From Natrinema salinisoli (lineage in GTDB: Archaea; Halobacteriota; Halobacteria; Halobacteriales; Natrialbaceae), in NCBI RefSeq assembly GCF_020405205.1, contig NZ_CP084469.1, forward strand, positions 2,356,001 through 2,420,000: DNA of 64,000 bases, read 5' to 3'. Numbering within the stretch: position 1 is the first letter of the stretch; every line of letters begins with the position of its first letter. This document shows positions 1 through 8,698 of this stretch, piece after piece. Below the pieces are notes generated by a model. The model worked only from the letters and a program-made list of their open reading frames with translations, did no database searches and was not told the DNA's origin. The translations under genes and the position numbers were made by a program.

Positions 1-397
1 TGCGGCTCGAAAATGGAGCGACGGGACAATTCAACCGATCGGGAGGCCTGGCTGTCAATGTGGATCAACACAGTTTCGAACAATCAAAAATACGGGTACT
101 CCCGTCATCTCAGAGGAGAAAATCAAATGATCGCTATTGATTAAATCTGAGTACCGTCTGAATCCACCTGCTGTGTTCCACATGCCGTTCTTGATACGGA
201 CTCAGTAGGTTACAATCCGTATCGGTATATCCTTCACCTGTACCGGGCGATCACTACCCTTCGTATATCGGTTCCCAGTCTGTACCACATTCGCGCACTC
301 TATTCAGCACAGGGTCCGAAACATATCCACGCGTGAAGGTTTCAACAGAGCCGACGATCCGCAATCGAGGAAATCGATCTCGATCCGACGCCGCGAT
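1..397. other. AT-rich non-coding stretch downstream of carB
   Basis: No convincing gene is visible: every frame is broken by stops within about 40 codons, and the base composition is clearly more AT-rich than the neighbouring coding DNA. The string GGTTTCAACAGAGCC (338-352) is reminiscent of terminal sequences of some haloarchaeal insertion sequences. There is no transposase and no matching second end inside the window, so no element is called. Confidence 0.5.
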
Positions 398-3300
398 CTA
401 CTCGGACGTGCCCCACTCGGCGGCGTGCTTCGGGCGAGAGGAGATCGATTGGACCTCGAGTTCCCCGTCGAAGCTATCGAGGGCTTCGACGTAGGCCTCG
501 GCGCTGGCGACGGTCGACAGGTAGGGAATCTCCTCCTCGACGGCCATCTCGAGGCTGTCGCGGTCGCGGCTGACGACGAAGTCGACCTCGTTCTCGCGGA
601 TCGCCTGCGGGACGTCGTCGAACTCGGCGACCTCGAAGTGGTTCTCGAAGCCGTCGACGTCGAGGTCGACCACGGCGGTGCCCTCGCTGACGGCGTTGTC
701 GGCGGCCTGCTGGGCCTTCCAGTAGGCCGTGCCGAACTCGCTGGCCGTGCCCATGACCTCGCCCGTGGACTTCATCTCCGGGCCGAGGCGCGGGTCCGAG
801 CCCGGCAGGCGATCGAACGGCAGGACGACCTCCTTGATCGAGGTGTGTTCGGGGATCTGCTCGTCGGTCTCGAGGCTCGCGAGGGTCTCGCCGGCCATGA
901 CCTTCGCGGCGAGCTTGGCGATCGGAACGCCCGTCGCCTTGGAGACGAACGGGACGGTACGCGAGGAGCGGGGGTTCGCCTCGAGCACGTACACTTCGCC
1001 GTCGCGAACGGCCAGCTGGACGTTCAGCAGGCCCTTGGTCTTCAGCGCCGACGCGATGTCTTCCGTGACCTCGCGGACGCGCTCGAGCGTGTCCTCGTCG
1101 AGCGAGCGCGGCGGGATCATGCAGGCCGAGTCGCCGGAGTGGACGCCCGCGCTCTCGACGTGTTCCATGATACCGCCGATGAGCACCGTGCGGCCGTCGG
1201 AGACCGCGTCGACGTCGAGTTCGACCGCGTCCTCGAGGAAGTCGTCCACGAGGATCGGTTTGTCTGGGGCGACGCGGACCGCTTCCTCGATGTAGGTCTG
1301 CAGTTCCTCGTCGTTGTAGACGACGTCCATCGCGCGGCCGCCCAGCACGTAGGAGGGGCGGACGAGGACGGGGTAGCCGATGTCGTGGGCGAGCTCGAGG
1401 GCTTCCTCCTCGGAGAAGGCGGTGCCGCCCTCCGGTTGGGCGATACCCAGCTCGTCCATAAGGGCGTTGAAGCGGTCACGGTCCTCGGCGAGGTCCATCG
1501 CCTCGACGGACGTGCCCATGACCTCGCAGTCGAGGCCGCGGCGTTTGAGTTCGTCTTCGAGCGGTTCGCCGATGTTGACGGAGGTCTGGCCGCCGAACTG
1601 GACCATCACGCCGTCGGCACCGGTCGCCTCGGCGACGTCGGCGACCTCCTCCGCGGTGATGGGCTCGAAGAAGAGTCCGTCGGAGGTGTCGTAGTCCGTC
1701 GAGACAGTCTCGGGGTTGTTGTTCACGACGTAGGCGTCGATGCCGAGGTCGCGCAGCGCGCGGACCGCGTGGACCGAACAGTAGTCGAACTCGACGCCCT
1801 GCCCGATGCGGATCGGGCCGCCGCCGACGACGATCACGCTCTCGATGTCGCGGTCGACCTCGAGTTCGCCCGCGGCGGCGTCGCCCAGCAGCGGGCCGGA
1901 CTCGAACTCGGACTTGCGCGAGGAGTAGTAGTACGGCGTCTCGGCCTCGAACTCGCCCGCACAGGTGTCGACCTGCTTGTAGGTGCGGCCGGGAACGTCC
2001 GTCTCGACGGTGTCGACGTCGGCGCCGGCGGCGGACGCGATCGTCGCGTTGGTGTGGCCGGCGATCGCGGCCTCGGTGAAGTCGCCCTCCTGGGCGGCGA
2101 GCGTCGAGTCCGCGATGCGCTTGTACCGCTCGGTGTACCACTCGAAGATTCCGGTTAGCTCCTGAACCTCGTCGACGGTGTAGCCGCGCTCGAAGGCCTC
2201 GAACATCGCGTAGGGACGGTCGGGCGACGGGCGCACGAGATAGTGCTCCTCGAGTTCCGCGTCGCTGAGTTCGGCCCAGTCGACGTCGGGTTCGTACTCG
2301 CTCGAGCGAAGCGCCTTGAGGAGGGATTCCTCGAAGGTGCGGCCGATGGCCATCGCTTCGCCGGTCGATTTCATCGCCGTCGTCAGCTCGAAGTCGACGT
2401 CGTCGAACTTGTCGATGGGCCAGCGGGGCACCTTCGTCACTACGTAGTCGATTGCGGGCTCGAAGGCGGCGGTCGTCTCGCCCGTGATTTCGTTCGTGAT
2501 CTCGTGGAGGCGCTTGCCGAGCGCGACCTTCGCGGTCACGCGGGCGATCGGGTACCCCGTCGCCTTGGAGGCCAGCGCGGAGGAGCGGGAAACCCGCGGG
2601 TTGACCTCGACGACGCGGTACTCGCCGCCGGGGGTGCCGTCGTCGCGCCAGGCGAACTGGATGTTACACCCACCTTGGATACCGAGTTCGCGGATGACGT
2701 CGAGCGCGGCGGTTCGCATCTCCTGGTGCCCCTCGTCGGGGACGATCTGGGAGGGCGTGACGACCGTCGACTCGCCCGTGTGGATCCCCATCGGGTCGAT
2801 ATTCTCCATGTTGCAGATGATGATACACGAGTCGTCGGCGTCGCGCATCACTTCGTACTCGTACTCGACCCAGCCGGCGATCGACTCGGTGATGAGCACC
2901 TCGCTGTTGCGGGAGAGGCGCAGTCCCTTGCGGACGCGACGGAGGAGTTCGTCCATCTCGTGGACGACGCCGGAGCCGGAACCGCCCAGCGTGTAGGTCG
3001 TCCGGGCGATGACCGGTAGCCCGCCGACCTCGTCGACGGCGGCTTGTACGCGCTCTTTCAGGCCCTCTTCGGTCATGTCGGCGACCGACTCGCCCTCCTC
3101 GAGCGAGATGGTGGTCGACGCGGGGACCGGCTGCCCGATCTTCTCCATGCGCTGGCGGAAGAGGTCGCGGTCCTCGGTCGCGTAGATGGTATCCAGCGGC
3201 GTGCCCATGATGTCGACGTCGTACTCCTCTAAGACCCCCTCCTCGGCGAGTTCGGCGGTGACGTTCAGGCCGGTCTGGCCGCCCAGTCCGGCGATGACCC

Positions 3301-3574
3301 CGTCGGGGTTTTCTTTGCGGATGATCTCGGCGATGGCATCGGTCGTGATCGGCTCGATGTAGACCTCGTCGGCCATCTCCGGATCCGTCATGATCGTCGC
3401 CGGGTTCGAGTTCACGAGGACGACGCGAGCGCCTTCCTCCTGAAGGGCTCGGCAGGCCTGCGCGCCCGAATAGTCGAATTCGGCGGCCTGTCCGATCTGG
3501 ATCGGGCCGCTCCCGATCAACAGGATCGTGCGCCCGTCGCCCGTCTCGGCGTCTGTGGCAGTGTCCGTGCTCAT
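398..3574 (-). CDS. carB: carbamoyl-phosphate synthase large subunit
   Basis: CarB makes carbamoyl phosphate from bicarbonate, ammonia (from the CarA glutaminase) and two ATP, feeding pyrimidine and arginine synthesis in the cytoplasm. The 1,058-residue product has the full family length and the internal duplication. The first half opens with ILLIGSGPIQIGQ and the second with the related VVGGGPIRIGQ, each followed by an ATP-grasp domain. A C-terminal MGS-like allosteric domain follows (about residues 930-1058). The ATG at 3574 is chosen because the family homology begins about 15 residues after it; the open frame upstream is low-quality sequence. No carA lies next to it in the window, so the small subunit must be encoded elsewhere. 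Confidence 0.97.
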   Translation of the reverse strand: MSTDTATDAETGDGRTILLIGSGPIQIGQAAEFDYSGAQACRALQEEGARVVLVNSNPATIMTDPEMADEVYIEPITTDAIAEIIRKENPDGVIAGLGGQTGLNVTAELAEEGVLEEYDVDIMGTPLDTIYATEDRDLFRQRMEKIGQPVPASTTISLEEGESVADMTEEGLKERVQAAVDEVGGLPVIARTTYTLGGSGSGVVHEMDELLRRVRKGLRLSRNSEVLITESIAGWVEYEYEVMRDADDSCIIICNMENIDPMGIHTGESTVVTPSQIVPDEGHQEMRTAALDVIRELGIQGGCNIQFAWRDDGTPGGEYRVVEVNPRVSRSSALASKATGYPIARVTAKVALGKRLHEITNEITGETTAAFEPAIDYVVTKVPRWPIDKFDDVDFELTTAMKSTGEAMAIGRTFEESLLKALRSSEYEPDVDWAELSDAELEEHYLVRPSPDRPYAMFEAFERGYTVDEVQELTGIFEWYTERYKRIADSTLAAQEGDFTEAAIAGHTNATIASAAGADVDTVETDVPGRTYKQVDTCAGEFEAETPYYYSSRKSEFESGPLLGDAAAGELEVDRDIESVIVVGGGPIRIGQGVEFDYCSVHAVRALRDLGIDAYVVNNNPETVSTDYDTSDGLFFEPITAEEVADVAEATGADGVMVQFGGQTSVNIGEPLEDELKRRGLDCEVMGTSVEAMDLAEDRDRFNALMDELGIAQPEGGTAFSEEEALELAHDIGYPVLVRPSYVLGGRAMDVVYNDEELQTYIEEAVRVAPDKPILVDDFLEDAVELDVDAVSDGRTVLIGGIMEHVESAGVHSGDSACMIPPRSLDEDTLERVREVTEDIASALKTKGLLNVQLAVRDGEVYVLEANPRSSRTVPFVSKATGVPIAKLAAKVMAGETLASLETDEQIPEHTSIKEVVLPFDRLPGSDPRLGPEMKSTGEVMGTASEFGTAYWKAQQAADNAVSEGTAVVDLDVDGFENHFEVAEFDDVPQAIRENEVDFVVSRDRDSLEMAVEEEIPYLSTVASAEAYVEALDSFDGELEVQSISSRPKHAAEWGTSE

Positions 3575-3840
3575 TTGTCTTGTCGAATCGGAGTTCGCAC
3601 ATCGTAATAAGCCCCACGATACAGTACGAATCTCGAAACGGCTTTTCGAAATTCGAACTCTCCGCGTCAGGGGATACGCAGGATCACTCCGATTCCCCGG
3701 ATAGCCGCCGCTCCCTTCGGTTGGTTGTGAATTGCACCCACGGCGTGGGAACGGAGGAATCCGACGTTGGGGTCGGATATAACCGCGGTCCGTGGCCACA
3801 CATCTTATGTCGGCTCGTTCCGTCTCTTCGGATAACCTAG
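3575..3840. promoter_or_regulatory. divergent intergenic region carB / sensor kinase
   Basis: This roughly 265-bp gap separates two divergently transcribed genes and must hold both promoters. It contains AT-rich patches (for example around 3610-3660 and 3778-3786) but no box can be assigned with certainty. No small gene is seen. Confidence 0.4.
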
Positions 3841-6276
3841 ATGACTGCGTCCGGATCTATCCGTTTCCAGCGGCCCACTACCGTCATCTACGCCGACCCG
3901 GACACGGAAGACCGCCGCCGAACCGTCGACGGACTCGAGTCGGCCGCCGACGGCCTCACGGTCGATCCAGTTGCGACGCCGGGCGAGCTCCGCGACGCGC
4001 TCGCGGACGTGGACGAACGCGCATGTGTCGTCATCGAATATCAGTTTCCACAGACCGACGCGCTCGCACTCTACGAACGCCTTCGGACCGACGATACCGC
4101 GAACCTTCCGTTCCTGCTCTACACTGCTACCGGCGACGAACGACTCGCCAGCGACGCCCTCACGGCCGGTCTGTCGGGATACGTTCCGAAGGGGCTCGAG
4201 GACTCGATCGATCGGCTACTCGCCCAGGTTCGGATGGCAACCGACGATCCGGAGCGGGCGGCCGAGGGGGAAGCGGACGTCGACCAATTACGGCCGACAG
4301 CAGAACGACGGGCGCTCCAGGCCGAACGCGACCAGTACGCCGCGCTCTTCGAACACAGCCCCGATCCGACGCTCCTGGTCAGGGCAGCCGAAACCGACCG
4401 GATCGTCGACGTCAACCCCGAATTCGAGGCGACGTTCGGGTACGATCGGACGGACATCGCCAGCGAATCGATCGACGACCTGCTCGTCCCGGACGACGAC
4501 GAACCGGTGTGTATCACCGAGAGCGTCGGACTCGAGACGGTTGTGACGGCCGCCGTCGAGCGATTGACCGCCGACGGACGACGGGATTTCTTCCTGCGAG
4601 GGTTCGCCATCGAGATCGACGGCGAGATTTACGAGTACGTGATCTACACCGACATCAGCGAGCAGAAACGCCGGGAACGCGAACTCGAGCGCTACCGAAC
4701 TCTCGTGGATACGGTCGGCGACCCGATGTACATCCTCGACGACGACGGGCGGATCGAGATGGCCAACGACGCGATGGCGGACGCCCTCGGGACGACTCGC
4801 ACCGATCTCGTCGGCACCCGGCCCTCGAACTACATGTCGGCCGAGGACGTCCAACGGGCGAAGGAAACGCTGTCCCGGATTCTCGCCGACGAGGATCGGA
4901 CGTGGGGAACCTTCGAGATGGAGTTCGACCCGCTCGACGGCGACGCGTTTCTCGTCGAGAACAACGTCGCACCGCTGCTCGAGGACGGCACGTTCACCGG
5001 CAGCGTCGGTGCCATCCGCGATATCAGCGACCGCACGGAGCGCGAGCGACGGATCCGACGTCTCCACGAGGGGACCAGACGACTCATGGCCGCGGAAAGC
5101 GCCGAAGAGGTCGCCCGCGTCGCGACCGAGATCGCCCACGACGCGCTGTCGCTCGAGATCAACGGCATCCACCTGTACGAAGAGTCCGCCTCTCGTCCCG
5201 TCCCGGAGGGCGAGGAGAGCGTCGCGACCGATCCGAGCAACGACTCATCACAGCAACGCGGCGTTCTCACTCCGGTCGCGATGACTGACGAAACGGAGGC
5301 GCTGCTCGGTACGATCCCGACGATCGAGCCCGGCAATAGCATCGCCTGGGACGCCTTCGAAGCCGGCGAAACGATCGTTCACGGCGACGTCCGCCGCGCG
5401 GGGAACGTCCGCAATCCCGAGACGCCGATCCGCAGCGAGGCCCACATCCCGCTCGGCGAGGAAGGGATCTTCATCGTCAGTTCGACGACGCCGAACGACT
5501 TCGACCCGGAGACGATCACGCTCGCGCGGATCCTCGCGGCCAACGTCGAAGCCGCGCTCGAGCGCGCCCGCCGCGAGGACGAACTCGCCACTCGTACCGC
5601 CGAACTCGAGCGCCAGAACGATCGACTGGACGCCTTCGCGAGTACCGTCTCCCACGACCTCCGGAACCCGCTTACGCTCGCCGCGGGTCACCTCGAGAAC
5701 CTCGAGGCCCACGTCGACGGCGAGGGTGAGCGATACCGCGAGGAGATCGGGTGGGCGCTCGATCGGATGGACGACCTCATCGAGAACGTCCTCGCGCTCG
5801 CGCGGAGCGGGCAACGGCTGACCGACACGGCACGGATCGAGCTCGACGACGTCGTCGACCACGCCCACCGGACCGTCGACCCGACCCTCGATCTCGTCCG
5901 GACGGACCCGTTGCCGACGGTTGAGGCCGACGAGGACCGCCTGCTCGTCCTCTTCGAGAACCTGTTCCGGAATGCCCTCGAGCACGTCGGGACCGACGTC
6001 ACGATCACGATCGAGGCGACCGACGACGGGTTCGCGATCGCCGACGACGGCCCGGGCGTCCCGGCGAGCAAGCGGGAGGCGATCCTCAAGTCGGGGTACA
6101 GCACGTCCCCCGACGGTACCGGCTTCGGCCTCGCGATCGTCTCCGAAGTCGTCGACGCCCACGGCTGGGCGATCACCGTCAGCGAGAGCGACGCGGGCGG
6201 GCTCCGATTCGATATCTCGACGGCGGACGAGCACGGCTCGAGCGTCGCGACGACCCCAGTTCAGGACGGACAGTAA
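3841..6276 (+). CDS. receiver-like/PAS/PAS/GAF sensor histidine kinase
   Basis: An 811-residue soluble sensor kinase. Residues about 13-120 form a receiver-like domain, two PAS domains follow (about 160-275 and 280-400), then a GAF domain (about 410-575). The kinase core has an H-box with STVSHDLRNPL (phospho-acceptor His605), an N-box (LFENLFRNALEH), and G-boxes DDGPGVP and GTGFGLAIV. The receiver keeps the acidic pair (ADPD) and the late Lys (VPKG). At the usual phosphorylation site, however, the sequence is VVIEYQFP, with Gln where an Asp is expected, so it probably does not accept phosphate. No transmembrane segment is present, so the signal is probably intracellular. No separate response-regulator gene is adjacent. 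Confidence 0.92.
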   Translation: MTASGSIRFQRPTTVIYADPDTEDRRRTVDGLESAADGLTVDPVATPGELRDALADVDERACVVIEYQFPQTDALALYERLRTDDTANLPFLLYTATGDERLASDALTAGLSGYVPKGLEDSIDRLLAQVRMATDDPERAAEGEADVDQLRPTAERRALQAERDQYAALFEHSPDPTLLVRAAETDRIVDVNPEFEATFGYDRTDIASESIDDLLVPDDDEPVCITESVGLETVVTAAVERLTADGRRDFFLRGFAIEIDGEIYEYVIYTDISEQKRRERELERYRTLVDTVGDPMYILDDDGRIEMANDAMADALGTTRTDLVGTRPSNYMSAEDVQRAKETLSRILADEDRTWGTFEMEFDPLDGDAFLVENNVAPLLEDGTFTGSVGAIRDISDRTERERRIRRLHEGTRRLMAAESAEEVARVATEIAHDALSLEINGIHLYEESASRPVPEGEESVATDPSNDSSQQRGVLTPVAMTDETEALLGTIPTIEPGNSIAWDAFEAGETIVHGDVRRAGNVRNPETPIRSEAHIPLGEEGIFIVSSTTPNDFDPETITLARILAANVEAALERARREDELATRTAELERQNDRLDAFASTVSHDLRNPLTLAAGHLENLEAHVDGEGERYREEIGWALDRMDDLIENVLALARSGQRLTDTARIELDDVVDHAHRTVDPTLDLVRTDPLPTVEADEDRLLVLFENLFRNALEHVGTDVTITIEATDDGFAIADDGPGVPASKREAILKSGYSTSPDGTGFGLAIVSEVVDAHGWAITVSESDAGGLRFDISTADEHGSSVATTPVQDGQ

Positions 6277-6303
6277 CGCAAGATAGCGGTACCGTGGCTC
6301 TTC

Positions 6304-6648
6304 TCAACGATCTCCCGTCTCAGGCTCGAAGAGAGCGGTGAGCGTTCGGCCGAGTTCGGTATGGAAGAGCCGGTAGTAGATGAACGGCCCGGAGACGACC
6401 AACAGCGTGGCGAGCCGGGTCCATCCGAGCCGAGTCTTCGGGAGCCCCTTGCCGGTCGTCCGGGCCACCGCCTGCGGAAAGACGGCGGGATACAGCGACT
6501 GCAGGTGCGGCGCGATCACCTCCCTGAATCAGGCGATCACCACGAGCATGAGCAGGAGCGCCTCGACCGCGAAGCGCTGGAATGCCCGGTTTTCAAGCAG
6601 TTCCGTGCGATTCAGCGATGACGCGACCAGCAGGTGGTGGCGGGGATC
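6304..6648 (-). pseudogene. broken gene for a small membrane protein
   Basis: On the minus strand one frame reads as a plausible membrane protein across this interval but is split by an in-frame TGA at 6529-6531. Upstream of the stop is an Ala/Leu/Val-rich helix (ALLLMLVVIA). Downstream, after a possible GTG restart at 6519, come about 71 residues with a second hydrophobic segment (LATLLVVSGPFIYY). The frame has no credible start codon after the preceding TGA at 6649-6651. I infer a decayed gene; the alternative is a short 71-residue protein made from the GTG at 6519. The family is not recognised. Confidence 0.4.
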
Positions 6649-6698
6649 TCATAAAAATCCGCTCAGCCACACTATCGAGAGCAGACCAAATCGAGCCG

Positions 6699-7235
6699 CT
6701 AGATCGGCTGGTCGTGCTCGCTCTCGAACTCTCGTTCTCGTCGGTACTGCTCGACGAACTCCGCGACGTCGAACTCGAGCATCTGCGACTCGAACTCCGA
6801 GACGGCGGTGTCGTCGTCGGCGTGACTGATCGCGTGCTCCATGAGTTCGACGACGAGTTCGACGACGATCTCGTGGAGCCGTCTGGCATCGAACTCGGTC
6901 ATCCACAACAGCGTGTAGCCGACCGCACCGTCGTCGCTCGCGTCGTGGACGACGACGTCCTCGGGGAACTCCTCGAGGACGACCCCCATCAGGTGGGGCG
7001 TCCCGAACTGTTCGAACTCGTCGTCGGTGTCGATCGTCTCCTGCAGGATGGCGACGAGCGATTCCGGGAAAAAGCGCGAGGGCGGGTGGACGTCCGTCAC
7101 GACCGCGTGGGTGTCGCCGCAGGGACAGGAATACTCGCGCATCCCCAGATCGATCTCGTGGGGATCGACGGGCTCCCCACAGGGAAGCTCGAGTCGATCA
7201 CCGTCGCCGGAACCCGGGGCGGTGGGTTCTACCAT
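6699..7235 (-). CDS. DUF5815-like haloarchaeal protein
   Basis: A 178-residue acidic cytoplasmic protein of a family that I believe is DUF5815 and restricted to haloarchaea; function unknown. The conserved-looking core begins ELPCGEPVDPHEIDLGM and includes a CPCG motif (SCPCGDTHAVV) that, with the earlier Cys, may bind metal. The C-terminal third is a charged helical region. The ATG at 7235 (MVEPTAPG) is preferred; an ATG 27 bp upstream would add nine residues that look like leader. It stands alone, facing the decayed gene downstream. Confidence 0.7.
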   Translation of the reverse strand: MVEPTAPGSGDGDRLELPCGEPVDPHEIDLGMREYSCPCGDTHAVVTDVHPPSRFFPESLVAILQETIDTDDEFEQFGTPHLMGVVLEEFPEDVVVHDASDDGAVGYTLLWMTEFDARRLHEIVVELVVELMEHAISHADDDTAVSEFESQMLEFDVAEFVEQYRREREFESEHDQPI

Positions 7236-7321
7236 TGCCAGTAATTCGATTGGGCCGGGCATAAGGGCGACGACTCGGGGAAACCGACCTGTGATGCGTC
7301 CGCTCGGCAGCCGATTGGGAG

Positions 7322-7597
7322 TCAGGTATCGCTATCGGCATCGATCGGCACGTTGCAGTGCTTACAACGTTCGCGATCGGGTTCGTTCCGCGTACCACAC
7401 TCGGAACAGTTCCTCCGAACGGGTGAAGTCGTATCGTCACCGAAAAGTGCCATCTGGCCGATGAGAACGAGGCCCGCGAGCGCGAGGAGACCGCCCAGCC
7501 CGCCAGCCAGGCCAGACACCAGAAGGAACCGCGCTGCAAACGCCAGTAGGGGGATACCGATGATTGGATACAGCATTTCTTTCGGTATTTTATACAT
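7322..7597 (-). CDS. small membrane protein with C-terminal zinc ribbon
   Basis: A 91-residue protein with two hydrophobic segments (about residues 9-28 and 31-50). A cytoplasmic tail carries two CxxC knuckles, CSECGTRNEPDRERCKHC, a typical double-zinc-ribbon pattern. It probably sits in the cell membrane with the ribbon inside. The role is unknown; such proteins are common in haloarchaea and are usually left unnamed. The upstream DNA (7598-7640) is AT-rich and probably contains the promoter. Confidence 0.7.
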   Translation of the reverse strand: MYKIPKEMLYPIIGIPLLAFAARFLLVSGLAGGLGGLLALAGLVLIGQMALFGDDTTSPVRRNCSECGTRNEPDRERCKHCNVPIDADSDT

Positions 7598-7780
7598 ATC
7601 TTTACAGATGAGAATGTACGAATAAAAGTTGCTATGTAGTTATCTATCGCGATGGATATTCGCGTCGCTGCCCCGATCAGCGATTCTATGGGTACCGAAG
7701 GGAGAAGAGGAAGCCCAGTCTCCAACACGGGGAAGCTTCTGGACGACGAGAATCGTGGCTAGAGAACGAGCCGCTGTGGC

Positions 7781-8191
7781 TTACGGCCAGTCGTCGCGAA
7801 CCTGCTCCGCGTCGTCCTCGTCCTCGTCGGCGTGGGTCGCCAGGATCCAGTCGGCCGCCTCGGCAGCGTCCTCGACGGCGAGATACTCCCACCCGACCTC
7901 GTCGGCCAGTTGTTCGTCCTCCTCGCTGGCCCCGATGTAGACGTAGCGGCCGGTGTCGAACTGGTCTTTGACGCCTTCGAGGCTCTCCGCTTTTCCGCGC
8001 GGGCCGGAGAAGAAATCCTGTCGGATGCGGTTCTTCCGCGTGAAGTTCGTCACGACGTAGGTCGGTTTCTCGGAGACGACGCCGATGTACTCGGTCCAGC
8101 CTCTGGCGTCCTCGAACACGCGCTCGGGCGAGGCGACCTCTTTGAGCGCCTCGAGTTCGAACGCCAGCGTCATGTCGCTGTCGCCGTTCAT
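7781..8191 (-). CDS. DUF7124-like haloarchaeal protein
   Basis: A 136-residue acidic cytoplasmic protein that I recognise as a conserved haloarchaeal family (I believe DUF7124); its function is not known to me. The central block with YVVTNFTRKNRIRQDFF followed by a glycine-rich turn (SGPRGKAES) is the most conserved-looking part. The tail is Asp/Glu-rich. Translation may start at Met1 or at the Met seven codons in (MTLAFELEALKEV). It has no obvious operon partner. Confidence 0.7.
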   Translation of the reverse strand: MNGDSDMTLAFELEALKEVASPERVFEDARGWTEYIGVVSEKPTYVVTNFTRKNRIRQDFFSGPRGKAESLEGVKDQFDTGRYVYIGASEEDEQLADEVGWEYLAVEDAAEAADWILATHADEDEDDAEQVRDDWP

Positions 8192-8267
8192 ACGTCGTCG
8201 AACGCGTGCAGGCGGGAAAACGACTTCGATACGGGCAGCGCTCGGCAGGCAGCGGGAGCCGACCGTC

Positions 8268-8495
8268 TCACTCCCGTTCGACGCGGTAGTAGTCCGTGAA
8301 GACGATGACTTCGCCCGGTTCGAGATCGGGCGTCGGATCCGCTATGCGGTGATCGCCCGTGACGGCGTCGTAGAACGCTCCAAACGTCTCCGAATCGAGT
8401 TGGTCGACGTGCCGAACGGTCGTGTTCGCCGGAATCGAATCGACGCGCTCGAGCGCCAGCGACCGGCGGCGGAGTTCGCTCGCTGCCATGTTCAT
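8268..8495 (-). CDS. hypothetical 75-residue protein
   Basis: A short acidic protein with no transmembrane segment and no motif I recognise. The ATG at 8495 (MNMAASELRRRSL) is taken as the start because the residues upstream do not look coding; the ATG two codons later is equally possible. GC bias at third codon positions fits a real gene. It could be a small regulator or toxin/antitoxin-type protein, but nothing in the sequence decides this. Confidence 0.5.
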   Translation of the reverse strand: MNMAASELRRRSLALERVDSIPANTTVRHVDQLDSETFGAFYDAVTGDHRIADPTPDLEPGEVIVFTDYYRVERE

Positions 8496-8698
8496 TGTTA
8501 CCGAATGTCTCACACCGTCTTAATAGTTCCGCCGTTGGGACTGGCCGGTCGCAATCGGGAATCAGTCGTCGGATTCGGACGATAGCACGGCCTCGACGGG
8601 ACTCGAGACGGATACGCAGTGCTGGCCGCTGTGGGACAGCGGTGATAGTGACATAGCGGGAGAGAACGGGACCGTTCGAACGAAGGAGCGCTACCGAA

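Noticed and set aside
61-190. 40-codon minus-strand frame in the AT-rich leader
   Set aside because: No coding bias, no family and no ribosome-binding or TATA context; probably chance.
425-2158. Long plus-strand open frame opposite carB
   Set aside because: It is the antisense shadow expected in GC-rich haloarchaeal genes: composition is a mirror of CarB and no protein family fits.
3575-3799. 75-codon N-terminal extension of carB
   Set aside because: The extension is basic, not conserved-looking, and the CarB homology starts just after the ATG at 3574.
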